Below, in pieces: positions 9,135 to 19,243 of a stretch of 64,000 bases of DNA. A program made the position numbers and the translations under genes. The stretch's first letter is position 1; every line of letters begins with the position of its first letter. A model generated the notes under the pieces. It searched no databases and was not told where the DNA came from. It was given only the letters and a program-made list of their open reading frames with translations. This stretch comes from Nocardia elegans NBRC 108235 (GTDB taxonomy: Bacteria; Actinomycetota; Actinomycetes; Mycobacteriales; Mycobacteriaceae): assembly GCF_001612845.1 (NCBI RefSeq), contig NZ_BDBF01000002.1, forward strand, positions 124,001-188,000. The letters are read 5' to 3'.

Positions 9135-9695
9135 TCAGCCGATCGCCTCGTCCGGTTCTTCCTCGACCGACCCGCCCGGCGTGTCTTCGATATTCGACAC
9201 CACGGCCGGGATATCGGGCACCGAACCCGGTTCACCGGTGATCACGCCCCACCGGCCGGCGGTCAGCCGCAGACTCGGCAGGTCCGACAGCGACAGCACC
9301 ACCTCGTAGGTCCGCTCGTATCCGGTGTGGGCGATACGCCAATGGCCGTCGTCGCAGCGCACATACCGGTCGTTGTAGAACGCGGCCCCGCGCAGCAGCA
9401 TGTTGTGACCGGGAATGAGCACGGTGTCGGCCAGGTACCAGGTGCCGGTCGCCGAATCGCCGTCGATATCGATCTCGGGATGGTCGCACCGATGTTCGGT
9501 GATGACGTGGGGCCCGAGGGTATTGCGCATGAACGCCAGGAACGCATCACGCGACTCGAACTGCAGGTACTCGCTGTAGGTCGCCGTCGCCTCCGGGATC
9601 ATCGTGTCGGCGAAGTCTTCCCACGATTTGGTGTCGAGTGCTCTCAGGTACCGGAACTTCAGCCGGCTGATCGCGGAGACGGCATCGGAATCCAT
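9135..9695 (-). CDS. SnoaL/NTF2-like domain protein
   Basis: A 186-residue protein. Residues 1-140 fit the SnoaL_4/NTF2-like cone fold: SAISRLKFRYLRALDTKSWE, then TEHRCDHPEIDIDGDSATG, TWYLADTV and DGHWRIAHTGYERTYE. Small-molecule dehydratases, isomerases and hydroxylase subunits share this fold. Residues 140-186 are an acidic extension ending GGSVEEEPDEAIG. It converges with prfC and follows the DUF4393 gene with a 90-base gap. The substrate cannot be deduced. Confidence 0.8.
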   Translation of the reverse strand: MDSDAVSAISRLKFRYLRALDTKSWEDFADTMIPEATATYSEYLQFESRDAFLAFMRNTLGPHVITEHRCDHPEIDIDGDSATGTWYLADTVLIPGHNMLLRGAAFYNDRYVRCDDGHWRIAHTGYERTYEVVLSLSDLPSLRLTAGRWGVITGEPGSVPDIPAVVSNIEDTPGGSVEEEPDEAIG

Positions 9696-9784
9696 ACCTC
9701 AACAATCCCACCGGATCCGGCGAATCTGCGCAGATCGGAAAATCTGTATCGTATCGCTACACAGCGTTGACCGGCGGCCGCGGG

Positions 9785-10657
9785 TCAGGACCCGTTGATG
9801 GTGAAGCAGGTCTTGCAGAAGTCCTCGCCGAATTCGGTGAGGCGCAAGCTCTTTCGCACGATCTTGGGCACCCGGCCGGCCTGCTTGAGCGCCGATTCCA
9901 CGATCGGCTGGACCTCGAGCACCATATAACGGCTCAACACCACCGGATCGTCGGAAGTGGTCAGCAGACCGAGCCGGTTCAGGTTGATCAGATACAACCG
10001 CGACCGGTCCGGATACCGCACGCCGGCCTGCTCCGGCACCGAGGTCAGATCTCCCGCGACCAGCTCGGAACCGATCCCCAGCGGCCGGTTGGTGCGCACG
10101 TCGACCGAGGGCTGCGGGCCGTTGATGGCCATGAACCGCAGAATCCGCGCCTCGTCCGAGGACAGCTGATCGAGAATGCGGTCGTAGGCCGGATGGACTT
10201 CCTCGGTGAAGTACACATCGGCCGAGCGCGCGAGCAGATTGTCGCCGCGGCGGCGCAGATCGACCAGGGTCGAGGAGCGGACCAGCCCGCCGGTCGACGG
10301 GCCGGGCGCCTGGCCGTTGGTGGGGACGTAGCTGACGATCTCGCGCACCGACCCCTCGGTGACGCCGAGGACGCTGCGGGCGACGGACTGCAGAGCGGCT
10401 CCGGTGCGTTCGGCGATCTCGGTGGAGGATTCGCCGTCCAGCGCGGCCTGGGCGATCTGCTTGGTGACCTCGAGACCGGTGCCGACGGCCCATTGGCCGC
10501 CGCGGACCGCGGTCCCGGCTGCCAGGCCGGCAGCCCGGAAGACGCCGCGGATCATGCGGGCTTCGTTGCTGATCTGCCGCTTCTCCACGTCCGAGCTGCG
10601 TTCCACAGCGCGGGAACCGGGTCGGACCACATCCTGTCCGGTCCTGTCGTCTGTCAC
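9785..10657 (-). CDS. Abi-alpha-like (DUF4393-type) protein, paralogue 1
   Basis: A 290-residue protein. An N-terminal hydrophilic region is followed by a small-residue-rich helix (GVFRAAGLAAGTAVRGGQWA) and a C-terminal alpha-helical domain with ARSADVYFTEEVHPAYDRIL, LSSDEARILRFMAINGPQP and a terminal LRLTEFGEDFCKTCF. These match its paralogue at 12464-13408, where the same blocks read LLRRSADVHCEDSDHPAF and LAPDEARILRFLYLDGPQP. The combination resembles DUF4393, named after the Lactococcus AbiAlpha abortive-infection protein; the defence role is not shown for actinobacterial members. The two paralogues flank the DUF445 gene. Confidence 0.65.
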   Translation of the reverse strand: MTDDRTGQDVVRPGSRAVERSSDVEKRQISNEARMIRGVFRAAGLAAGTAVRGGQWAVGTGLEVTKQIAQAALDGESSTEIAERTGAALQSVARSVLGVTEGSVREIVSYVPTNGQAPGPSTGGLVRSSTLVDLRRRGDNLLARSADVYFTEEVHPAYDRILDQLSSDEARILRFMAINGPQPSVDVRTNRPLGIGSELVAGDLTSVPEQAGVRYPDRSRLYLINLNRLGLLTTSDDPVVLSRYMVLEVQPIVESALKQAGRVPKIVRKSLRLTEFGEDFCKTCFTINGS

Positions 10658-11150
10658 GTCATTCTCCGAATATCGCCAGGTGAACGAATCCGCTCACATA
10701 TTCTTACCGCACCCCGAAGGCCACCGGCCATGTTCGGCGGCTCTCGGCCATGAGCGCCGACACCCGCACAGCGATAGCGGCATCAATGTGGTTCCGGTCA
10801 TTCTTGCGGCTGCCGCTGTCCGGTGCGACATTCCGATCGCACGATGTGATCGAAGTCTCCGCCGATACGCTACCGTGTAGCGGCTTCCAACCCGAATTGG
10901 ATGGCGACTTCCGCGGCGACCTCCGTGGTTACGCAGGCTGCCGCCTCCGGCCGCGTCGCTACAGTCGCGGAATTGCATGGCGACCTCCGCGGCGACCTCC
11001 GTGGTTACGCTCGCTGCGTCTCCGGCCGCGTCGCTCCGGTCGCAATTGGACCCGTTTCCGGAATTCACAGTAAGGTTCGCCTGGCCGACGGGGTACGTTG
11101 TAGTGCCGGTGTGACGGCGGTCACCGGTAAGGGGTCGGCAGGAGGGTGTC
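10658..11150. other. Intergenic region with promoters and a tandem repeat
   Basis: About 490 bases between the divergent DUF4393 and DUF445 genes. The right half holds the two-copy repeat at 10894-11043. A good ribosome binding site (GGAGGG near 11140) precedes the GTG of the DUF445 gene. Short open frames here have no recognisable protein features and follow the repeat, so no gene is called. Confidence 0.6.
10894..11043. repeat. Tandem pair of a dispersed 73-76-base repeat
   Basis: Copy 1 (10894-10969) and copy 2 (10970-11043) share GAATTG at the start, ATGGCGAC, GGCGACCTCCGTGGTTACGC, CCGGCCGCGTCGCT and a GTCGC near the end. The outer edges GAATTGC and GCAATTG are complementary. A diverged third copy in the opposite orientation sits inside pmt at about 33995-34075, sharing the exact 15-base core CCTCCGTGGTTACGC. 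The unit has no coding pattern of its own. Confidence 0.75.
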
Positions 11151-12473
11151 GTGCTGGATAGTTTGCTGGGTTTTCACCCGACGATTTTGCTGGAACTGAT
11201 CACGATCCCCCTCTTCACGGGTGTCATCGGCTATATCACCAACTGGACCGGCATCCTGATGCTGTTCAAGCCGCTACGCTTTCACGGGTTTCGGGTACCG
11301 GGTCTGAAATGGTTGTTCCCCTATCTTCCCAAGCGCATTCAGGTGCTGCCGCTGCTGCAGTACGACGGCCGCATGGGCTGGCAGGGAATCGTGCCCTCGC
11401 GCGCGGACAAGATGGCCTCGATCGCGGTCGACAAAGGGCTCTCGAAACTCGGCAGCGTCGCCGACTTCTATCGCGAACTAGAGCCCGATGAACTGGCCGC
11501 GCATCTGACCGATATGGCGCAGTCGCAGATCCGCGACATCGTCGAGGAGATTGCCCGCCGGGAACATCCACAGCTCTGGTACAACCTGCCCGCGCAGGTC
11601 CGGGAGTTGGTACACGAGCGGGTCCGGGAACAACTTCCGGATATCCTCAAGGAACTGACCGACGAACTCGGGTCGAACATCGAACAACTGCTCGATGTCA
11701 AACAGATGGTGATCCGATATTTCCAATCGCGGCCGCAGTTGCTCAACACCGTATTTCAGGTGCTGGGCGCCAAGGAGTTGCGGTTCATGCAGAACTTCGG
11801 CTTCTATTTCGGCGCGCCGATGGGTCTGGTGCTCGTCGCGGTGCTGCATCTGACGCATTGGTCGCCGCTGGTGGTGCTGCCGGTCGGCGGTGTGATCATC
11901 GGCTGGGTGGTCAACTGGATCGGGCTCAACATGATCTTCGAACCCGCCTATCCGAAGTGGTGGTGCCCGTGGCGGCAGGGTCTGCTGATCAAGCGACAGC
12001 CCGAAATCACCGAGGGCTATGCCGAATTGGTGGCCACCCAGATCATCACGATCGCCAATGTCGGTGACGAACTGCTGAACGGCCCGCGCTCGGACCGCAC
12101 CATGCAGGTGCTCGAGGACACCTTGCGCCCGGCCACCGACCGCGCGCTCGGGCCGATGCGCGGGGCGCTGAAGTTCGTGATCGGCAGTCGCGACTACGCG
12201 ACCCTGCAGAACCGCTTCACCGACGAGGCCAAATCGCTGGCACCGGCCGCCTTCGCCGATCCCGGATTCAACGCCCAGCAGAGCCGGCAGGTCAGCCAGT
12301 ACATCGCCAAGCAGATGGCGGCGCTGAAACCGCCGGACTTCGTCGACATGCTGCGCGCGGCGATCAAACAGGACGAGTGGCTTTTGTTCGTCCATGGCGG
12401 TGTGCTGGGGCTCATCGCCGGTTACGCTCATCTTCTGATCTTCGGAACGGAAGTAGCGAACGTATGGCTGTGA
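11151..12473 (+). CDS. DUF445 family membrane protein
   Basis: A 440-residue protein with a GTG start and a strong GGAGGG ribosome binding site. The N-terminal segment (LLELITIPLFTGVIGYITNW) is hydrophobic; a long alpha-helical middle follows; the GLVLVAVLHLTHW and VVLPVGGVIIGWVVNWIG segments are paired membrane helices; the extreme C-terminus (GVLGLIAGYAHLLIFG) is a last membrane segment. The TNWTGI and VNWIGLNMIF motifs are the two halves of DUF445 (YheB-like). Function unknown. It overlaps the next gene by ten bases, so the two are translated together. Confidence 0.85.
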   Translation: MLDSLLGFHPTILLELITIPLFTGVIGYITNWTGILMLFKPLRFHGFRVPGLKWLFPYLPKRIQVLPLLQYDGRMGWQGIVPSRADKMASIAVDKGLSKLGSVADFYRELEPDELAAHLTDMAQSQIRDIVEEIARREHPQLWYNLPAQVRELVHERVREQLPDILKELTDELGSNIEQLLDVKQMVIRYFQSRPQLLNTVFQVLGAKELRFMQNFGFYFGAPMGLVLVAVLHLTHWSPLVVLPVGGVIIGWVVNWIGLNMIFEPAYPKWWCPWRQGLLIKRQPEITEGYAELVATQIITIANVGDELLNGPRSDRTMQVLEDTLRPATDRALGPMRGALKFVIGSRDYATLQNRFTDEAKSLAPAAFADPGFNAQQSRQVSQYIAKQMAALKPPDFVDMLRAAIKQDEWLLFVHGGVLGLIAGYAHLLIFGTEVANVWL

Positions 12474-13408
12474 GCGGATCCGCGCCGGAAACCGGTGACG
12501 GCGCCGAGTTTTCGATCGAATACGCCGAGGTGGTGGCCGAATCCGGCGCCGACGCGGCGGCCGGTACCGGTGCGACCGAGATCGAGACGGTCTTCCCCGA
12601 CCCGGACGCCCGCTCCACCGACCTCGTCGCGCGCCGGTCGGCCGAATTGATGCTGCCCGAGGATGCCCGCCCGGGCTGGGCGGGTCCCGTACGCACCACG
12701 ACCGGTGTGGTGCGGGTGGCGCTCTCCGCGGTGACCGAGGCCGCGGCCTGGGGCCTGGGCACCGCGGCAGGGGTGACGGCCACGGTGGTGCGCGGCAGCA
12801 TGTCCGGACAGCCGCCGCGGCATGTGCTCTCCGAGGCCGGCGAGCAGGTTCGCGACTCGGTGCGACGGGCGCTCGGCATCGATGCCGCACCCGCGGGCGC
12901 CCCCGCGGGCTCGGCGCCGAGCCTGCGCGACCGCGGCGCCGAACTGCTGCGCCGCTCAGCCGATGTGCACTGCGAGGACAGCGACCATCCGGCATTCGCG
13001 CGCATCCTCGCCGAACTGGCTCCCGACGAGGCCCGGATCCTGCGCTTCCTCTACCTCGACGGCCCGCAGCCGGCGCTCGACATCCGCACCGGGCGGCCGT
13101 TGAGTTCGGGCACCCAGCGCATCGAGGTCGGCATGTCGCTGATCGGCGAGACCGCGGCGCTGCGCTTCCCCGACCGGGCGATCACCTATCTGACCAATCT
13201 GCGCCGCCTCGGACTCATCACCATCGACGGCGATCAGCTGGACAACCCGGCCCGCTATCAGCTGCTCGAATCACAGCCCGAGGTGCGGCGGTTGCTCAAG
13301 CGCGGGTTCGGCACCAAGGTCGCCTACCGCAGCATCGCGCTCACCTCGTTCGGCACGGATTTCACCTCTGCATGCCTGCCGGTGCCACCACTGGGCCACG
13401 CGCTCTGA
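12464..13408 (+). CDS. Abi-alpha-like (DUF4393-type) protein, paralogue 2
   Basis: A 314-residue paralogue of the 9785-10657 product. The N-terminal 70 residues are acidic and low-complexity; a small-residue helix (VTEAAAWGLGTAAGVTATVV) follows; the C-terminal 170 residues carry the shared blocks LLRRSADVHCEDSDHPAF, APDEARILRFLYLDGPQP, DIRTGRPLSSGTQ and RSIALTSFGTDFTSAC. The ATG at 12464 overlaps the end of the DUF445 gene, which fixes the start and implies coupling. Together the three genes form a small membrane-linked unit of unknown role. Confidence 0.65.
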   Translation: MAVSGSAPETGDGAEFSIEYAEVVAESGADAAAGTGATEIETVFPDPDARSTDLVARRSAELMLPEDARPGWAGPVRTTTGVVRVALSAVTEAAAWGLGTAAGVTATVVRGSMSGQPPRHVLSEAGEQVRDSVRRALGIDAAPAGAPAGSAPSLRDRGAELLRRSADVHCEDSDHPAFARILAELAPDEARILRFLYLDGPQPALDIRTGRPLSSGTQRIEVGMSLIGETAALRFPDRAITYLTNLRRLGLITIDGDQLDNPARYQLLESQPEVRRLLKRGFGTKVAYRSIALTSFGTDFTSACLPVPPLGHAL

Positions 13409-13487
13409 GGTTGCCACGCCGTGGCCGCTCGTCCCGGCCGCCTTACGACGAACCGGTTCCGGCTGCGCGGGCGCAGGCACCTCCGGC

Positions 13488-15290
<1,803 letters not shown>

Positions 15291-15926
15291 GGGGTCAGTC
15301 CTCTCCGAGTATGGCGGGCCTCCGGGTGTGCCACGAGCTCGGCGGATCCGGCCGCGTCGCGCGCGCCGGCTGCGCTCCCGCAGCGGCGGGACCACGCCCG
15401 TCGGCTTCACCCGTGAAGATTACGGCACGAGGGTGCGCACTTCCGGCGCGGGTGAACCGGGCCCGAGCCCGCGCTCTCCGAATACGCCGCCCTGACGGCG
15501 ACCACCGGTGGTGCGTTCCGTGGAACTCGCGGGAGACGCGGACCGCACGCACGGGTCGGCCTCCGGCTACACCAGCATGCCGATCTCGGAGCCCCACGCA
15601 GACCGGTCCCCCAGCCACACGCGTACGCCGACTTCGAGGCCACGCACGCCGGCGCCGGCGCGGTCACCACATGCACGCAGATCTCGGCTTCGCGTTAACC
15701 CGTAGCCACCCCAATGCGGCCGTTTACCTCCTCTGCGACGGACCGAACCGCAGTGGTACCGCGTGGCTCCACATGGATCGCGGTTGCGAAAAAGGTTGAG
15801 GCATAGGTACTCTGCGGGCAATCCAAATGGGCTCTCCAGAAGTATGGCCGTAGTGCGGGAGCCCCGCCTCGTGAGGGCGCGGAGTGGGCGGCGCTGATTT
15901 GTCGACCCCACATTCGGAGGATTCTC
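15291..15926. other. Gene-free stretch upstream of the ABC-F and LLM genes
   Basis: About 635 bases between divergent genes. A perfect hairpin with arms CTTCAC and GTGAAG lies at 15405-15418. Short frames on both strands have no recognised motifs; one leftward frame ends GLEVGVRVWLGDRSAW in a protein-like way, but no start or homology supports it. The last 15 bases hold the GGAGG site for the LLM gene. Confidence 0.5.
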
Positions 15927-16871
15927 ATGACCGACTCGTCATCTGCCATCGCCACCTCGTCGTCCGGCGACCGTGCAGGCGACAGTTCCGGGCAGCCGGA
16001 AGCACCGCGCACAGCCCACGGTGTGAAGGTCGGCATCGGGCTGCCGATCGCCGACCCCCAGTCACTCGTCGCATGGGCCGAGCGGGCCGAATCGGGCCCG
16101 TTCTCCACCCTCGGGCTGCTCGATCGACTGGTCTACGACAATCCGGAACCCCTTGTGACACTTGCGCATCTGGCCGGTGCGACGCAGCGGATCCGATTGC
16201 AGACCGAAGTGCTCCTCGCACCACTGCGGGAGACCGCGTTGCTCGCGAAACAGGTCGCCACCCTCGACCGGCTCTCGGGCGGCCGATTCACCCTGGGGCT
16301 CGGTGTCGGCGGCCGCGCCGACGACCATGAAGCGTCCGGGACGCAATTGCGCACGCGCGGAAAGCGATTGGACGAGCAGATCACGACGATGCGCCGGCTG
16401 TGGTCCGGTGAACCCTACAGCGAGAGTTGCGCCGCGATCGGCCCGCTGCCGCACACCTCCGGCGGTCCGGAACTGCTGTTCGGCGGATTCCAGCCCGCCG
16501 CGCTGGAACGCGTCGCACGCTGGGGCGGCGGATTCCTCGCCGCGGCCGCACCCTCGTGGGCGCCGGGCCTGTTCGACACCGTGCGGCGGTTCTGGCGCGA
16601 ATACGATCGCCCGGGTTCACCGCGCATCGTCGCGCAGGTCAACGTGGCCCTGGGTCCGCGGCACGTCATCGACGACGCCCGCGCCGCCATGTCGGCGTAC
16701 TACGCCTTCAGCGACTACGGCGCGAACATGGTCGAGGGCATGCTCACCACACCGGAGCAGATCCGCACGGTCACAAAGCAATTCGCCGATCTGGGCGCCG
16801 ACGAAGTGATCTTCTACTGCTACGGGCGAGACCCGGAACAGGTCGACCGCCTCGCCGACACCCTCAGCTGA
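15927..16871 (+). CDS. LLM-class F420/flavin-dependent oxidoreductase
   Basis: A 314-residue luciferase-like monooxygenase with a TIM-barrel pattern: VKVGIGLPIADPQSLVAWA at strand 1, RLVYDNPEPLVTLAHLAGAT, RIRLQTEVLLAPLRETALLA, and LDRLSGGRFTLGLGVGGRADD, the standard family signature. In actinobacteria such proteins often use F420 rather than FMN. CGGAGGATTCTC precedes the ATG. The first 25 residues are Ser/Ala-rich and may be flexible. Substrate unknown; it sits alone between the ABC-F and ispE genes. Confidence 0.9.
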   Translation: MTDSSSAIATSSSGDRAGDSSGQPEAPRTAHGVKVGIGLPIADPQSLVAWAERAESGPFSTLGLLDRLVYDNPEPLVTLAHLAGATQRIRLQTEVLLAPLRETALLAKQVATLDRLSGGRFTLGLGVGGRADDHEASGTQLRTRGKRLDEQITTMRRLWSGEPYSESCAAIGPLPHTSGGPELLFGGFQPAALERVARWGGGFLAAAAPSWAPGLFDTVRRFWREYDRPGSPRIVAQVNVALGPRHVIDDARAAMSAYYAFSDYGANMVEGMLTTPEQIRTVTKQFADLGADEVIFYCYGRDPEQVDRLADTLS

Positions 16872-16942
16872 ACGGTCGTACGTAGCTACCGGCCGGCGCC
16901 GACCCGCACTCGAGCCGATCGGCGCCGGCTCGTCACGTCCGG

Positions 16943-17869
16943 TCAGTGACGCCCGTCGGCCAGCACACGCGCACCGGGCACCGGACCGGTCGCGGTGCGG
17001 ACGCTGCGGCACACCCCGGCGCCGGAGAGTTCGGCCGAGACCTCCACCGCATCGTCCTCGCTACCGCACAGGAAGGCACAGGTGGGCCCCGAGCCGGAGA
17101 CGATTCCGGCGAGGGCGCCCGCCTCGACGCCGGCACGCAGGGTGCGGCGCAGGGCCGGATTCAGCGACAGGGCGGCGGCCTGCAGATCGTTGCCGAGCAA
17201 GGGCGCGAGCTGGGTGGGGTCGCCGGAGGCCAAGGCCTGCAGCAATTCCTGCGGGTCGCCGAGGCGCGGCGGATCGCCGTTCTCGCGCAACCGGTCCAGT
17301 TCGCCGAACACCTTCGGCGTCGACAGCCCCTCCTTCGCCAATGCCAGCACCCAGTGAAAAGTGTTGCGCGACAACACCGGGAGCAGTTTCTCGCCACGGC
17401 CGCGGCCCAGTGCGGTGCCGCCGTGCAGCGCGAAGGGCACATCGCTGCCGAGTTCGGCCGCGACCTCGGCCAACTCGTCGCGCGACATCTCCAGCCCCCA
17501 CAATTCGTTGAGCCCCACCAGCGTCGCGGCGGCATCCGCGCTGCCGCCGGCCATCCCCCCGGCCACCGGAATACCCTTCTCGATCTCGATCTCCACCAGC
17601 GGAGCGCGGCCGGCCAGATGTCCGAGCCGGACGGCGGCCTGCCACACCAGGTTCGTGCGATCGGTGGGCACCTGGGCGGCGCCCTCCCCGTGCACGGTCA
17701 CGGCCAGCGATCCGGCCGGAGCGATCCGCACATCGTCGGCCAGCGACAGCGCCTGGAAGACCGTGGTCAGTTCGTGGTATCCGTCGCTACGCAGGTCATC
17801 GACCCCTAGATGAAGGTTCACCTTGGAGGGGGCGCGGACGACCACGGAACTGGGTACTACAGACAGCAC
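16943..17869 (-). CDS. ispE: 4-diphosphocytidyl-2-C-methyl-D-erythritol kinase
   Basis: A 308-residue GHMP kinase of the non-mevalonate isoprenoid pathway; it phosphorylates the 2-hydroxyl of CDP-methylerythritol. [22 protein letters not shown] at the start, [17 protein letters not shown] as the ATP-binding glycine loop, and [12 protein letters not shown] as the third GHMP motif are all intact. It starts with GTG at 17869. In related genomes ispE follows ksgA directly; here about 6.9 kb of copper and type VII secretion genes separate them. Confidence 0.95.
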   Translation of the reverse strand: MLSVVPSSVVVRAPSKVNLHLGVDDLRSDGYHELTTVFQALSLADDVRIAPAGSLAVTVHGEGAAQVPTDRTNLVWQAAVRLGHLAGRAPLVEIEIEKGIPVAGGMAGGSADAAATLVGLNELWGLEMSRDELAEVAAELGSDVPFALHGGTALGRGRGEKLLPVLSRNTFHWVLALAKEGLSTPKVFGELDRLRENGDPPRLGDPQELLQALASGDPTQLAPLLGNDLQAAALSLNPALRRTLRAGVEAGALAGIVSGSGPTCAFLCGSEDDAVEVSAELSGAGVCRSVRTATGPVPGARVLADGRH

Positions 17870-18080
17870 GGGGCTAGGTTATCCGTCCGCGCGGCAAACG
17901 GTCGGTTTGCCGCGCGACGCGGGGCTCCCGCAGCTGGGGACTCGCCGGACACCGGCCGCCATGACAGGCGGCCGACGCCGAATTTCCGGCCAACGCCAGG
18001 CCGATTACCTGCGCAGACGGGTGTCGCCGGAGATGCGCGCCACGGCGGACGAAATTCCCCGTCGTCCCCCTTGCGTCAGG

Positions 18081-18122
18081 TACCCATGGGGGGTATGTTC
18101 AGTGATGTCAGGGGATACCCCC
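18081..18122. promoter_or_regulatory. CsoR-like copper operator upstream of copZ
   Basis: TACCCATGGGGGGTA at 18081-18095 and GGGGATACCCCC at 18111-18122 are G/C-tract palindromes bordered by TA, the pattern bound by the copper repressor CsoR. A TATAAG box follows at 18129-18134, and copZ starts at 18155. A near-identical palindrome precedes the paralogous gene at 61522. Copper-released repression of the copZ operon is inferred. Confidence 0.6.
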
Positions 18123-18154
18123 TCACCGTATAAGAGCGAGCGAAGGAAGCGATC

Positions 18155-18361
18155 ATGGCTACCAGCACCTACACCGTCACCGGGATGACCTGCGGCCACT
18201 GCGTGGCGTCGGTGCAGAAGGAGATCGGCAAGATCGACGGCGTCACCAGCGTCGACGTAGACCTCGCCTCCGGCCGCGTCCAGGTCGAATCCGCCGCACC
18301 GCTGACGGACGCCGAGGTCGTCGCCGCCGTCGACGAGGCGGGATATCAGGTGGCGAGCTGA
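18155..18361 (+). CDS. copZ: Copper chaperone, heavy-metal-associated domain
   Basis: A 68-residue ferredoxin-fold HMA protein. The metal site is the CGHC in TGMTCGHCVASVQKEI (residues about 10-15), and VDVDLASGRVQVES and VAAVDEAGYQV complete the fold. It carries Cu(I) to the P-type ATPase CopA encoded two genes downstream. Shine-Dalgarno GAAGGAAG. Its stop is followed immediately by the ATG of the next gene, so the three genes are one operon behind the CsoR-like palindromes. Confidence 0.93.
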   Translation: MATSTYTVTGMTCGHCVASVQKEIGKIDGVTSVDVDLASGRVQVESAAPLTDAEVVAAVDEAGYQVAS

Positions 18362-19243
18362 ATGAACGACAGACTGAAGTTCGCGGCATTCGGCGGCGGA
18401 CTGGTCGTGTTGTTCGGGGCCGCGCTCGGCATCGGCGCCCTGGTGGGCGATCCGGCCGAGCCGGCCGCCGGCCACGGCACCGGACTTCAGGCCACCCAGG
18501 AGGGATACACCCTCTCCGAGGTGAGCGCACCTACCGAACCCCACACCCCCGGCACCCTCCGATTCCGGATCACCGGCCCCGACGGCGCACCGGTCACCCA
18601 GTACACCGATCTGCACGAGCGGGACCTGCATCTGATCGCCGTCCGCTCCGATACCACCGAATACCGGCACGTGCACCCGGTCCGCGACGCCACCGGCACC
18701 TGGTCGATCGATTGGACGTGGGCCCAGCCGGGCACCTATCGCATCTTCGCCGATTCCCGGCCCGCGGCGGCGCCGGATGAACTGGTGCTCAGCCGCACCG
18801 TCACCGTGACCGGCGCGACCGCCGATCGGCCCCTGCCGCCGGTCTCACGCACCACCACCGTCGACGGCTACCAGGTTCGCATGGACGGCGATCTCTCGAC
18901 CGGCGGCGGCGAGGTGGGATTCACCGTCACCCGCGACGGGCGGCCGGTCACCGATCTGCAACCCTATCTGGGTGCCTACGGGCATCTGGTCGCACTGCGC
19001 GGGAACGATCTGTCCTACCTTCATGTTCATCCCGAAGGAGAGGTCGGCTCGACACCCGCCGGGCCGCGGGTCGCCTTCCACGCCCAAGCGCCCAGTACCG
19101 GCGCCTTCCGGCTCTATCTGGACTTCGCCCACGGCGGCGCGGTTCACACGGCGGAATTCACCGCCGAGGCGGTAGCCGGGCAGCAGAGCGGGCACCACGA
19201 CAACGAGCACAACAACGGAGAGCACGGAGGAGGTCACCAATGA
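18362..19243 (+). CDS. Membrane-anchored His-rich protein of the copper operon
   Basis: A 293-residue protein. Residues 7-28 are a single membrane or signal-anchor helix. Two beta-rich repeats follow, each with a [10 protein letters not shown] or YGHLVAL-type strand and a HVHP motif (YRHVHPV near residue 100, YLHVHPEGE near 225), then a C-terminal His/Asn/Gly tail ([16 protein letters not shown]). The HVHP pairs and tail look like extracytoplasmic copper ligands. It lies between copZ and copA and overlaps copA by four bases. A paralogue without the anchor is encoded at 61522-62355. The exact function is not established. Confidence 0.75.
   Translation: MNDRLKFAAFGGGLVVLFGAALGIGALVGDPAEPAAGHGTGLQATQEGYTLSEVSAPTEPHTPGTLRFRITGPDGAPVTQYTDLHERDLHLIAVRSDTTEYRHVHPVRDATGTWSIDWTWAQPGTYRIFADSRPAAAPDELVLSRTVTVTGATADRPLPPVSRTTTVDGYQVRMDGDLSTGGGEVGFTVTRDGRPVTDLQPYLGAYGHLVALRGNDLSYLHVHPEGEVGSTPAGPRVAFHAQAPSTGAFRLYLDFAHGGAVHTAEFTAEAVAGQQSGHHDNEHNNGEHGGGHQ

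Noticed and set aside
15310..15370. Further copy of the dispersed repeat
   Set aside because: Shares only ATGGCG and TCCGGCCGCGTCGC; too short to be counted as a copy without a genome-wide alignment.
15567..15911. Minus-strand frame ending in a protein-like sequence
   Set aside because: No start with a ribosome binding site and no family pattern in the rest; could be a remnant but not supported.
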